From: Sclerodactyla briareus
Lineage: Eukaryota > Echinodermata > Holothuroidea > Dendrochirotida > Sclerodactylidae
Direction: 5' to 3'
DNA: 64,000 nt
Assembly (NCBI GenBank): GCA_026419785.1
Contig: JAODTK010005198.1
Location: forward strand, 1-64,000
Notes under the pieces: model-generated
The model's database searches: none
What the model saw: only the letters and a program-made list of their open reading frames with translations
Told to the model about the DNA's origin: nothing
Program-made: the position numbers and the translations under genes
Shown here: one piece after another, positions 1-10,764 of the stretch
How positions within the stretch are numbered: the first letter of the stretch is position 1
How the letters are laid out: each line of letters opens with the position of its first letter

Positions 1-872
1 TCCAATGTTATGCGGAAAATAAGGTATTAAACTCATCATTTGACTGATAGGGGACAACAATACAAATTAGTCCCAAAATTTACCCGCATTTGATCTTGAT
101 GCTATTGAATAAATTTATCAGGAACGGTCAGTAAGGATCCTATTTCACAAGTTTCGTCAAATCCCCAAAGTTGAGGCAATAATTGCATTATTATTCTAAT
201 TATGCTAAACTAATATGTATTAAACACACCTATGACCTCCGTGATTTCAACGCATGAATAAATTTATCGGACTGTTGAAGGTCCTACCACAAGTTTCGTG
301 GAATCCAACAAAGTTTTATCAATTGCCTATGGCTATTGGGCCACTATTATGCAAATTAGTCAAGCAGACTTGGACCTCCAGTGACCTCGGCCACATTAGG
401 AAATTCCTCGCTCTGCACTGATCTTTGGCCCTATTCACCAATTTTCATGAAAATCCAATGAATTTTGGAAATATCACAACTTATGCTAAATAGGCTACTG
501 GCTAAAGAAATGCAAACTTGACCCGGATGAATTATGAAATTGTGACCATGTTTTTCGGCTCCAACACTACCCACAACCACCATGTTCGTGTAAATCGCAC
601 AACTTGAAAATTTTGCGAAAAAAACCTGCGAATCGAGGCAAAACCCATATACGATTATAGCCCCATTTCGAACTTATCCGAGATTTTAACTCTAACGGAC
701 ATGTGTACACTTTTTTGGGTCAATCGGACAAAGTGTTGAAGAATGAGAACGCTAACGCCCAAAGTTTCCGGGCGGCGGCGGCGGCGGCGGCGGAGACGGG
801 CGGGCACACGGCCAAAACATAAATATCCCCGAACCCGTACAGTGTTGCGGGGATATAATGAATAGGCCTAAT
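1..872. repeat. Dispersed repeat R1, copy 1 (left end outside window)
   Basis: Non-coding repeat. From about position 160 it aligns by eye with a second copy at about 22500-23175: shared 'attatgcaaattagtca', 'ccaagtttcgtgtaaatc', and a shared end with CGG repeats followed by a hairpin (ATCCCCG ... CGGGGAT). Inside copy 1 a unit of roughly 150-200 bp recurs ('aaatttatc', 'cacaagtttcgt', 'gaatccaacaaagtt'), so the element is itself built of degenerate tandem units. The (CGG) run at 771-795 is longer than in copy 2. No open reading frame of note. Confidence 0.75.
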
Positions 873-919
873 ACTCGGATGCGTACCGTAACATCATTCA
901 AAACGACTGCGCGTCGCTC

Positions 920-1138
920 CAAAGACTCAATCTTTACTTAACTCGAGTCGAGTATGGCCCAGTCCAAGTCATCAAGTCATATAAGGTTGAGACTCGAGTC
1001 CAGTCAAGTACTTTACAGGATAGCGACTTATCCAAGTCATTTTATTTTTTATTTACAAGCAAGTCAAGTCGGTTTCCCGCGACTCGAGTCGACTCGAGTC
1101 CGAGTCTCTGACTTGACTTGGTTACAAAAACATTGCTA
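920..1138. repeat. Palindromic 'ACTCGAGTC/CAAGTC' repeat, MITE-like
   Basis: A 220-bp block dense in GACTCGAGTC and CAAGTCAAGTC words, with the left part (about 940-1010) roughly inverted relative to the right part (about 1060-1125). This pattern is typical of hAT-type non-autonomous elements in animal genomes. I could not fix clean ends or a target duplication. A 61-codon reading frame inside it (954-1139) is just repeat sequence. Confidence 0.45.
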
Positions 1139-1149
1139 AAAGGAATAAA

Positions 1150-3765
1150 ATAATCAAAAAACAAGATTCCCTAGTCAAAGCAAGCACATGAACAAAAACT
1201 AATTGACTAATTACTGAAATTGAAATTAGTAAGGATGACTCTCACAGCTTCTTTAAAGCAATAAAGTATGCAACACAAAAGTAATAGAGGATCCATAGTT
1301 TCATTAAAATTGATGAATGAAAATCGCTGGATATCGATGCAAAAATTGAAGAAATCAGCCAACATTTGAAACACTTTCCACTGTAAACACCCAGAACCAA
1401 AACCAACCGTGATCCCAGGAAAAACTAAGCAAACCTTTGATGAAGAATAAATAAACGACCGGTTTGCATCTTAAAAATAATAAATCCCCAGGTTGTGATC
1501 AAACCACAGCTGAACATCTCAAATACTGCAAAAACCCTGCACCCATAAATACATAGCTGATATACTAAATAACATAGCCTAAACCGAGAATTACCAATAG
1601 AAATTGAACGGAATCTTAAGCACCAGTCAAAAACCAGGAAAAACGAAGGCCCCCCAGAAATTTTAGACCTTGAATCTTACGTTCAACCCCTGAAGGAAAA
1701 TCCTCGCATTGTATTTCAAGGAGAATCCGTCCCCTAATTGATGAACAACATATACGTCCGTCCCCCCAAACAGCCTATAACCCTCAGTAGATGCACTGCA
1801 GACTCGTGTTCGCTTTCAGATTTTTAGCTGAAAAATCCGTAACTTCAATAGGATATAACATCAACCTTCTATTCCTGGACATGAGCAAGAGTTCGATTAC
1901 GATCCAACCGGCACACTAATAAATAGTTCGCAACAGGTCCTCGAGAGCGACGAACTCTAATCTCATTGCACTAGACTGAACCATGTTTCATACACTGCGT
2001 CAAATTGGACGCAAAACTAGGAAATCCTTTCAGCAACGAACATCGGGTCCCCATGTGACAGTGCAGTGCATTATTCTTTTATAACATACCTGGCCAAGTC
2101 TTTGAAATCGGATGAAAATGACTTGTTGCAGTTATCCACCATCTCAGTTACTTATCATGAATACAGCGCAAATAGTAATAACGACCAACTTTTTCAACAC
2201 CGTGACCAACATCTGCTGATGATATCTCTTGGGCATCGACTGGAGAACATATATTACAGGACATCGAAGAGCGAGTGACGGACGAAACTGACAAGAAGAA
2301 ATCTAAAATAAACATCACAGAAAACTGAGAATTTCAATCACAAGAATGGTCACTTGAATTTGGAAAGAAATGTAAATATGTAGAAGGTTTTGTTAGTAAC
2401 CGAAGAAGACATCACAGAATAATGGGTATAACCAACAACTTTCTTTCAACACTCTAATCAATCAACAATTTTCAAGAGTCAGACGAAGAAGTACAAGCTC
2501 AAACTCCGGATTTTCGATGCCCTTATACAGATGTAATTTTTTCTGTATAATTTGCGAACTGTGGGGGGTACACGAAGAAATCTTGATCACAAATTGACCC
2601 TTTCCAAAGGAAACTACTCCGCAATGTTCTAAGCATCAGATGGACCAATAACAATTTGGATACCCAGGGGTAGCGCCAGCGGGGAGGCAGGGGGGCCCTG
2701 CCTCCCCCCCCCGTCGTGGGAGCCTGCCCCCCCGTCGGGGAATTTTTTCCCATCTCGTCGGGGGTCCCGAGTGGGTACGCTAAAATACACACCCCCCGAC
2801 GAGGCGCTTTTTTTTTGCCCCACAGTATATATTTGCCAAACTTCTTTTCAATAGTTATCAATTCCTACATTGAAGCTGAAAATGTTTCGGCGCGCTTCGC
2901 GTGCCTCATATCCTCTTCTATAGTAATGCCAAGTTCCTCGCTCGAGTTTAAGATCAGCGTAATCAACTCCTACCGACTATATCGTGGAATCTCTAGATGG
3001 ATACACAATCCTTATGTATATCTTCGAAATGTCCCTGCACGAGATTAAGGTATTCGTTTGGGGAGGATGCTCGTTCTGCCGTCTACACTGTTTTGCCTCT
3101 GTGGAGGTGGTGTGTTTTCACGACCCAGTGCCCATTTATTTCCTGTGGCAGTTTATTGGATACCTGACTCTATTATACTAATAAGGGCGTCTGATTTGAG
3201 TGGGAAGCTAATTAAAGTTAACATTGCTCCCCACAATGTGTATTTCATTTTTTTTTTCGTGTTTTTTTTTCTTCAAGAAAATGTTCAAAAATGCAAACAT
3301 CAAAAATGCAGGTTTTGACTTAGGGGGTAGAGGGGGACCTCGTTCGGGGACTTGCCCCCCCCCCCCCCCCCCCCCCCGTCGGGGAACTACTCGACCCCCC
3401 GTCGGGGAAATACTGGCGCCACCACTGTTGGATACCAAACGCGAACTCTATGATGTGCTAATCAATCCCTCCCTTGGTCTTTCCGTAGTAGCACATACAC
3501 GTTTGGATTTTTTGGGTCACGTCGCAAAACCCCAAGACGAGCTCCAGCGAAGATCGCTGAGAGAAGCATTGAGACATATACTAAGCCAGTTTGTAGACCT
3601 TGAACTACTTTGCTGAAATCAATCGCAATTCAAGAGACATCACATTAACAGTTCGAGGAAGCAATAAACCTTGCGCAAGATCGTGATACGTGCACGGGAT
3701 TAATCACTGAGCATGTCGGATAGACGAGACTCAACCCTAACTATTACTACTACTACTTGTTTTTG
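1150..3765 (+). mobile_element. Decayed LINE (non-LTR retrotransposon), 3' part of the reverse transcriptase ORF
   Basis: Three-frame reading recovers reverse transcriptase landmarks in order: 'NNKSPGCDQTTAEHLKY' near 1480-1530, a 'KPGK.K.PPRNFRPL' block near 1630-1690, 'LLFLDMSK' near 1870-1890, the catalytic 'DDISWAS' (YADD box) near 2217-2237, then the C-terminal 'FQRKLLRNVLSIRW' near 2600-2645. After an inserted hAT element (2665-3427) it resumes with 'LGHVAKPQDELQRRSLREAL' near 3505-3565 and ends near 3765 in a short (CTA)n tail. Many frameshifts and stops, so it is an old, inactive copy with the 5' part missing. I did not assign a clade. Confidence 0.85.
2665..3427. mobile_element. hAT-type non-autonomous DNA transposon inserted in the LINE
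   Basis: 763 bp. Ends are inverted (left 'caggggtagcgccagc', right end reverse-complemented 'cagtggtggcgccagt') and the LINE sequence 'ttggatacc' is repeated on both sides (2656-2664 and 3428-3436). Removing the element rejoins the LINE reading frame. Sub-terminal parts are rich in C runs and 'cgtcgggg' motifs on both sides. Overlapping reading frames up to 130 codons run through low-complexity sequence and show no transposase, so this is a passive (MITE-like) element. Terminal CAG.GG and an 8-9 bp duplication are the hAT hallmarks. Confidence 0.85.
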
Positions 3766-3769
3766 CAAT

Positions 3770-4500
3770 GTCATCTCCGATGTACGTATGTAATTGGTGC
3801 TGTGAAGTGGTGCTCACTTCCAATTGTTTGTAAAAATGGAGCGGGGCGGTTGACGTAAATATGCTGGTTTTTTTGCGGCGCTGCTCGGAATATTTGGATC
3901 GACATGGCGAAACTAACCACATTCTAGCATTGTGTTGCAACTGTGACAACTAGACATGCATTTGAAAGGAGTTTAAACTGAAAATTGAAAAACGCCTGGT
4001 GAAGTTTGCATGTCGATAAGCGATAGTAGGCTTATAGGGCTTACGTCATCCTATCGAGTATATCATTGTTTGGACCCGTTACCGAAATCTTAAAAGAATA
4101 GTGCGCCGCCTAGATGCTGCCGTACAAACCGTGTTATGGCCCATTAGCAAACGTTATATGATTGTAATATGTTAGTGAATTACCTCGGATACGAATGATC
4201 TCGAGTTGACCCTGTCATCATGGTAGGCCTGTTTTGCAATTGGAAAATGGCCATCCATTCGAGTGATAAAAACAGATTTCAATCGGAATTCCTGCAACTT
4301 TTCATGTGGCCTTGAGTCGAATTCATGGATCCACCCCAAGATATGCGTAACGACGTACGTCACAATCTCCAAATAATCACACACAGCCGGCCCAGAACGT
4401 CAGTGGGTGTAAATTCTCTGTACAAACTCAAATGGGACCTTACTCGTTTTTCAAACTTTTCCACACACTTTATGTATCAGTCCTTCCAGCTCTACTAAGC
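3770..4500. other. Gap without recognised genes
   Basis: Ordinary AT-rich sequence. Two 70-codon minus-strand reading frames (3737-3949, 4172-4384) have no splice signals or recognisable motifs. I see nothing firm here. Confidence 0.5.
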
Positions 4501-4504
4501 AATT

Positions 4505-4928
4505 TCATTCCATCATGCAATAATAAATGAGTCATACTTGCACAGCCCTGCAATTCTGTTTCCTATTGGAATTCAAAAATTAATTTCCCTTCAAAGCATT
4601 TAGTCTATGGGCGAGGTTGCTGTAGTGGGGTGGTAAGTGTTGATGGTACTACTTACTTTGGTGAGAGAAAGACACCAAACTCTGCTAAATGGTTGACTTT
4701 CCCAGCAAAATGAACACAATGAAATCCAGACATAGTTTCCCGTGTGTCAATGTGTGACATCATGCTTATTGGGCAATTTGGGATTCTCCTCACTTTCTCT
4801 GCATAATGGCCCAAACTTGAAGGCTAATAACTCCACACTAAGGAACATTCATATTGAATGGGGTTTAGGACCTGTAGAAGTTTCCAGTCTCCCCGATAAA
4901 CTCTGTTGTAACCAAGCCTGCAGTTGCC
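4505..4928. repeat. Dispersed repeat R2, copy 1
   Basis: Aligns along about 420 bp with 55043-55470 in the same orientation: 'catcatgcaataat', 'catacttgcaca.ccctgc', 'aaggctaataactccaca', and 'accaagcctgcg' near the end. The copies differ by many substitutions and single-base indels, so they are old. No terminal inverted repeats or target duplication seen, so the class is unknown. Confidence 0.75.
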
Positions 4929-4929
4929 T

Positions 4930-7900
4930 TAAAAATGTTGTCTTTTTTTTCACAAGAGGGAAATACCAAAAATATCAGCTTTTGAGGTTGTTCAAGCTCA
5001 AGTACTAAGCTTCAATATGAGGCAATAAAGAAGTATTTAGCTGGTTCCCATTCCGTGTACTGGAGCATACAAAGTCAAAAAAGGGGCCATGGGGTTAGTG
5101 AAACATTGTGAGTGGGGTTAAGCGTTAATAGTTGGAACATGTGGGGCTGCAAACTCATCGCACCTAACGGCGCAGATTTAACTATAATCTAAAACCATGT
5201 TGGAAACACTCACAGTTAATCTGCAACATAGAGAGATAACAATATTCTGAATATATTCAATGCTGCCAGTTCTCCTGCTTCTTGTGAAAGTTTCTCCAAA
5301 ATTTAGGTTAAAAAGGGTTTGTTTACATATTTATTAACATTAAATATTATTAAGTTTGTCTGGCTCTAAGATTTCATTTGGAAAATATATATATATATTA
5401 TGAAAGGCATTATGCAATGGTAAACAATGTGTTAGTTGTTATGAAGTTCCCATTTATTCCCTAGAAGCTGGAGGCACTGTTTCAACAACCCACCCCATGT
5501 TCCAACTAAGCCATGAGGTGAGGTTAGTTGGAAAGCCTATCACCGGCACTTTCTTACTGAATTATATATCTCCAAGCCATAGAGAGGGCAACATTATTCT
5601 GGGCTGATTGGTGATACACCCAAGTGACCCAAGTAGTCTAACAGGAAGGCATGGTTCCTGAATTTGCCTTTTTTTAAAAATACAGATTTCCATGAAAAAG
5701 GCCTGCTCTCCCCCATATCCGTTAGTTGGACACAGCCAAAAGGGCTCAAGAAATATGGTAAATGAAATCCTGTCCCCAAGAAGCAGGTAGTCTCAAATAT
5801 CAATGGCCATGAGAAAATGTTGACCGATTCATTTATAATACACTCATGCATCAGTGTGGAGGGACATTACATAATGAGTAATAACAGGACCGCTATTGTG
5901 ATGGTGCAAAGAGCATTATTATTTTCTTGGAATATCAAACAGAGGTTAGATAGGGACAATAATGCATAGTTTGAGCTTCAGCACATGCATAATATGCGGT
6001 GTCATCGAGTAATCATTTTGACCAAAGGTAACTTGCGGAGTAAAATGTTCATTGTTGATTGAATCGGACAATCATAGAAAGCAGCCTTGACCAGTGACTA
6101 ATGTACTTATGGGACGGGGGTACTCAAACTTCAAAGGCTATTAGTCACCTTAGGCTGGTCATTTTCATCCCCAACAAGACCATGTGATGAGTAACTAATT
6201 TGATTTTGATGTCAAGCTACTAGTTCGTATTCAACACCCAAGTGAACTATGCAGGATTGGATTGCATTGAGATTGTTTGAAATGAAACCCCAACCCAGTT
6301 TAAGCTTATCCCAAAAAACATCAGCCCGTATGACCTTCCACCAGATATTGCTGTTTTTATCAATTTTTTGGCCTCTAATGGTCTTTGGTGACCTTGATGG
6401 ATGCAGGAGAGATACTGTAGGGTTAATATGCCACCATTCCAGGCAAAAGATTAAACTTAACTTGATATTTATGGTCTTTGAGTTTGCTTCATTATCCAAG
6501 CTAACGGCACACATACACACCCAATCGTACACAGAAACTAACATGATTCTTTTCGAAAGAAATTAATAATCCAATTCTATTTCACAACTATACTCTATTA
6601 CCCCCGGCACCCCATTTGCCATATCACTGGCTATTCCCAGAGTCCGCGGCAACCCCAACGCCCTTTCTCATTTTGCCAGCAAAGTGGTCAAGTTCTGTTG
6701 AGTATTTGGGTATCCATTTTTATACCTCATTTTTTTCCCGAGTCCTTCTTCATCGCTCAAATTGAGCTTTGCTATTGTTCCTATCAACTAAGGTTTTTTT
6801 CACCAGTTTTTGGATCAGTATCCTTACGATTTGGCTGGATTTTTAAGGAGTTTTCTTTCTCTCTCCCTCTCCCCCCCTCTCTCTCGATCGCTGTCACGTA
6901 ACCACGGTTTTTATCGTGCCTAGTGCGCCTAACATATAGGATCTCTACTTTATCGTATTTGGAAAATCTTAATCATCTCACAACACCCTTAAAATGTCGT
7001 GTTGCTGCTTGTATGATTGTCAGAATAAATGTTTTTTGAAGCATTGTACGTGAGGATTACAGTACTGTATGCAGGCAAGGTTACTGATGGGCCGTTTCAC
7101 GCTTGTAGTATGCGGCTCACCACTACAAACACAAAAAAACAGCTGGGGGGGGGGTGGTATAGAAGAGATTTTTCCTGATCCATCTCATCATTATGGCCTA
7201 TTTCGAACTGTCACTCTCTTTTGAGGAACAACCAATTCTCCCATCGTGTCCAATAGTTTGTTGATGAGTATAGGGGGCGAATGTAAAGTTTTGTAGGATG
7301 TGTAGTTTTGGTCAGGGCAGTTTCGAAAAAGGTTGTTTTGTACATTGTTCGTTAACATCTAACACCAGGTACCCCTTTGAAACAATATGCGTTAGATCAT
7401 CTCATCACTTGTACAAAAGGATATGGCCCCAGGACAATTTCTGTTGATATCATGCCAGTGGTCACTATTGCCTTTTCGCCCAGTGCTACCAGGTGACAGA
7501 CATTGCCACTTCAACTCTTACAGGCTTTGATCACTTGTCACCACTCTTACAAAATTAAACCATCCAATTCGCTTGCTCACTTGCTGCTCGGCCACCAGAG
7601 AATTTTGGATTTGATGACTTGTAGCACCACACATGGTGCACACGAGTGGTACGTCCCTCCCAAGTTAATTTGGCTTGGGCAACTCATTTGCAAGTGCGCT
7701 ATACATGTACTTTCACGCCACAGTATATATAACATGTATACTGTCCTTTGCTGGGCTATAGGATTAACTTTGAGAAGAAACGACCCCCTCAAGAGTTACT
7801 GTTCTTTGACTACATTTGTCTCTCAGTAAATTTCTTTTCATTGTTTTGTTTTTGTTTGTTTATCGTTACTCAAGACATACGACAAGACAAATAACAACAA

Positions 7901-8147
7901 TAACAAAATGAGACTTAAAACAATACAAAAATGCAAAGAGTAACTGGGGCCAAACCCATTAGGCCGAAATAAATCAGCCTATTTCCAATGGGGCCCAAAT
8001 TGTTGTAGCAAAACATTCTAGTGCCCACTGCCCATGAACTGAAAGCACGACCTGTGGTTGGTTGCTGCTGATCAGGGCTCAGAAAAATGACCCATCCGAC
8101 CTTATCTGAACAGAAACCACTTCTGTCTTCTTCTTTTCCTCTTGCAG
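4930..8147. other. Gap without recognised genes
   Basis: AT-rich non-coding sequence. It holds a 15-bp inverted pair 'tagttggaacatg(t)gggg' near 5130 and 5495, a poly-G run near 7144, and overlapping 105-110 codon frames on both strands at 6212-6566 that I could not recognise. A Cys-rich ATG peptide at 6994-7053 (MSCCCLYDCQNKCFLKHCT) lies upstream of the DHHC gene and is loosely like the Cys-rich N-terminus of ZDHHC23. It is too short to call. Confidence 0.4.
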
Positions 8148-8840
8148 TGTCATAAGTCGGGAAGCCCTGCTGATCAACAAGTAAGCACGCTTTTCGAAGA
8201 TATGACTCGACAGGATGCGGATTCCGAATCCTTAGGGGGAGGAGCCCAGCGGATCGATCAACTCTTAGACCTGACTGCTCTCCACCAATTGCTCATGCCC
8301 CTGGATGTTTTCGTATCTTCGTTTGATCCCATATTGGAGCTGGTCCGTTCAGCTTTGTGGGGGCGCCCTCATTGGTATTCTGCTGCTACCGGCATGTCTG
8401 CGGGGTAACAAGAAACGACCAGTTCTTCATGAAGCGGGCACTGACCTCCTTCGTCTCCCATGTACGGTGATGGCCTATGTGTCTACCCAGAGGGGGTCAT
8501 AGCCCGTGGGGGGAAAATTGCGGCCATGTCGAGGCTGTTCGCCGTCTTCCACCTGACTTTGTTCAGGAACCAAAGCAGGGGCCGGTTCAGTGACCCACTG
8601 ACCACCAGTTAGGGTCAAAACAATCCATCAACAATGCAGAGACATCGAAGAAGAATGCTATCATGGTGAAGAACAACAAGGCACATCTTGTGGGGACCCT
8701 GTAGCTTCTGATAACATCGAGGGCGCTGTTCCAGTACAAATCGATGTAAAAATTCTGTGATATACATAGACCACCAAGAGATGCGATCATTGCAGAATCT
8801 GTGGTGAATGTTTCTATCGACTGGATCATCATTGTGTATG
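8148..8840 (+). CDS. ZDHHC23: DHHC palmitoyltransferase (ZDHHC23-like), exon with N-terminal membrane part and Cys-rich DHHC core
   Basis: S-acyltransferase that adds palmitate to cysteines of membrane-associated proteins, expected in Golgi or plasma membrane. The exon is bounded by a strong acceptor (ttttcctcttgcag before 8148) and donor (gtgagt at 8841). Near its 3' end it reads FCDIHRPPR, then CDHCRICGECFYRLDHHCVW, the zinc-binding core with the catalytic DHHC Cys. The HCRICG..C...DHHCVW spacing matches vertebrate ZDHHC23 better than other family members that I can recall. Upstream pieces such as 'VYPEGVIARGGKIAAMSRL' fit that protein's hydrophobic linker (VFLQEVVPKG...). The reading frame changes several times inside the exon, by single bases. 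Either the assembly carries indel errors or this is a recent pseudogene. The exon ends TG|, so the next must begin with G to complete Trp. Confidence 0.7.
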
Positions 8841-9165
8841 GTGAGTCATTAAGTAACTTGTTTCCATAGATAGCTTAGCTGTAGCAAGGCTGGAAATCAG
8901 CTATAGCAGGAGGTAAACGACGGCCAGCTAGTAGCCTGGCTTGTTGTAGCCAGAATGGATGCAAACTCTAGCGAGGATGTAAACCGATGGACCAGAATAC
9001 CTGGGAGTCTCTACATGTAGATAAGCTAAGCTGACGCAGCTATGATATATTGGTTCCTCAAACTGGATTCAAAGAATTCACTCACATATAGCCAAGTCTA
9101 ATAATCCCACCGTTTGGCTGCTGAGCCGTTTTAGCACCCCCCCCCCCCCCCCCTCCTCCCGCATG

Positions 9166-9600
9166 GCTGCAGCCAGACTGTTTTACCCAAAACAAAGTTA
9201 ACCGCAATCTTGATTCTTTGTATGCTAATGTTTGTTATTAGGTCTTTCGGTTGCCAGACTTAATAAAGGATAGGAAGGACAATCACCGTCCGTACCTTTA
9301 TCCAAGGTACGCAACGTCTGCTGATGTTGTTATATGACCTCTCCATTGCAGGTGGGTAATACTGATATATAGGCAGGGACAACCACCAACCATTATTATC
9401 TGTATGCTGATGTCTGTTAGTATGATTTTCTCTGCTGCAGGCTAGACTGCTGTATAGGCAGAGACAACCACCGCCACCTGTCATTCTATGTAATTTTGAT
9501 TTTTTGTCTGTCAGATGATTTCTTCCTTGCAGCTAGACTGCGTATAGGCAGAGACACCATCCAACCTCATTTTAGTCTCCTGCTTTACGTGTGGGATGCT
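9166..9600 (+). repeat. Tandem array of a DHHC-gene exon with its splice acceptor (~92-bp unit, about 5 copies)
   Basis: Units start near 9166, 9256, 9351, 9440 and 9532. Each has a pyrimidine-rich stretch ending in (T)GCAG, then a version of 'gctagactgctgtataggcagagacaaccaccgcc' (shown here in parts), then 'tgctgatgtctgttag'. Copy 4 (from 9441) reads LDCCIGRDNHRHLSF after the Trp completed from the preceding exon, which is the expected continuation of DHHCVW in this family (W...CIG..NH). Copies 1-3 are more degenerate. Copy 5 runs on into the next membrane segment. Confidence 0.75.
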
Positions 9601-9690
9601 TCTGGGGCTCTTTGAGGGTCATCGTGATACTCTTCGGGAATATGAAGGGGTTTCCTGCTGGTGTGTGTGGATGATCTATGCATGAGGAAT
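9441..9690 (+). CDS. ZDHHC23: DHHC palmitoyltransferase, exon(s) with CIG-x-x-NH motif and third membrane segment
   Basis: Two candidate acceptors: before 9441 (copy 4 of the array) and before 9533 (copy 5). Copy 4 begins with G, which completes the Trp codon left open by the previous exon, and reads LDCCIGRDNHRHLSFYV. Copy 5 is missing two bases relative to it but continues into a hydrophobic stretch, SNLILVSCFTCGMLLGLFEG, followed by HRDTLREYEG, as expected for the membrane helix after the DHHC core. A strong donor (GGAAT|GTAAGT) lies at 9690/9691. Which copy is spliced in, or whether both are used as alternatives, cannot be told from sequence alone. Confidence 0.6.
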
Positions 9691-9746
9691 GTAAGTCTAT
9701 CAACATATACTGACAGGTCAGTTTGTTGCATAAAATTGTTACTTAC

Positions 9747-9917
9747 CTCTTAGCAAGAACATGTGCAATACACCAGCCTACTAGGCCAAACTGATCTTGT
9801 CATGGTTCCAACACATAGGTGGTCTGCACTATGCCATGCCAAATTTGGCTCACATAACAGAGCATCGGGAGAGAAAACGATGCTGAGCAATGCGAAGTAG
9901 AACAATTTAGTTACAAT
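9747..9917 (-). other. Splice-bounded open stretch on the strand opposite the DHHC gene
   Basis: On the minus strand a pyrimidine-rich acceptor (accccctacccacaag before 9917) and a consensus donor (gtaagtaac at 9746) frame 171 bp. It reads IVTKLFYFALLSIVF, a hydrophobic helix, then loses the frame near the end. It lies between two plus-strand DHHC exons, so it would belong to an overlapping antisense gene. Could be chance. Confidence 0.2.
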
Positions 9918-10018
9918 CTTGTGGGTAGGGGGTGGTATGTGGTGAAAAGTAAATACATAGCTCATAAAAACATGTGGGTGCCTGTGTATCTCCAAAACAG
10001 GAGCAAGCGTTATATTGC

Positions 10019-10530
10019 TGACTGTAGCAGATGTGTCATACCCCAACATGAAGCGAGCAGTTTTTCCTCCCACTGGGCAAGGTATTGAGAGATGTGTTCT
10101 TGGGGGGGGGGGGGGGGGGGGGGGTGAGGTGCGGACCCCAAGGAAGTGCGCGCTCAGAATGCCTCACCCTCCTATTTGCAAATAAGTACAATTTATGGTC
10201 CCTAGGAACACTTTTGCTGCAATCTTTGCTAAATAACAGCTGCTGCAAAACCTCTACTACTGCAGAAAATTAAAATGTTTTTGTAAAAAAATTATTGCTC
10301 ACTTGGGTCATGGTGGGTTCTGACCCCAAACCCCCCCTTCCTGGGTACGCCACTGCTCCCACTGTAGCGAATAATGCCTCGTACCCCAAACAAGAAGCGA
10401 GCAGTTGCTCGCACTGTAGCAGAATGTCTTACCCCCCAAACATGAAGCAAGCAGTTCTACTTACGGACTGACTGCAACAGACTCACATATCCCAAACATT
10501 GTAGCAAAGCTGTTCACTCTCACTGTTTAT
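10019..10530. repeat. ~55-bp tandem repeat, interrupted by a hAT MITE
   Basis: Unit 'actgtagcagatgtgtcataccccaaacatgaagcgagcagtt' plus a variable end. Copies start near 10019, 10361, 10415 and 10469, plus a partial copy near 10520. The first and second copies are separated by the 280-bp insertion 10076-10355. Confidence 0.65.
10076..10355. mobile_element. hAT-like MITE
   Basis: 280 bp flanked by a 9-bp direct repeat 'ctcccactg' (10067-10075 and 10356-10364) that restores the host tandem repeat when the element is removed. The right end '...ctgggtacgccactg' is a typical hAT terminus (CAGTGGCGTACCCAG reversed). The left end 'ggcaaggtattgag' is diverged or truncated. Contains a long poly-G tract near 10102 and no transposase. 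Confidence 0.6.
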
Positions 10531-10571
10531 TCAAACATGACTTGACTCTTCCTCACCCCTTCCTCCTGCAG

Positions 10572-10764
10572 GATGCCGTTGTCCTCGTCTCTGCTCTGTA
10601 CGTCTTCGGGTCAGGGGCGCAGTAACCTTCCTTCTACTTCCACCAGCGTGGCTAATCTCTCACAACTGGACCTTCCGATAAGGCGGCTGGCACAGCTCAA
10701 CAAGGCATACACCTCCTGCTGAACTGAATAGGGCTTCTTCAATAAACTGGAGCACTTCATCCAG
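10572..10764 (+). CDS. ZDHHC23: Probable DHHC palmitoyltransferase exon: fourth membrane segment and start of C-terminal tail
   Basis: Strong acceptor (cccttcctcctgcag) and donor (CATCCAG|GTACTT). Reads DAVVLVSALYVFGSGA then, after a one-base shift, VTFLLLPPAWLISHNWTFR, a membrane helix followed by a stretch like the 'NISYNVT' motif that follows the last helix in this family. Further on, RLAQLNKAYTSC and KLEHFIQ appear in two other frames. Position and strand agree with the upstream DHHC exons. The match to ZDHHC23 is by eye and weak outside the helix. Confidence 0.4.

Noticed and set aside
2523-3616. Overlapping frames of 110-130 codons
   Set aside because: They cross the hAT element's low-complexity C/G tracts and the LINE junction; not host genes.
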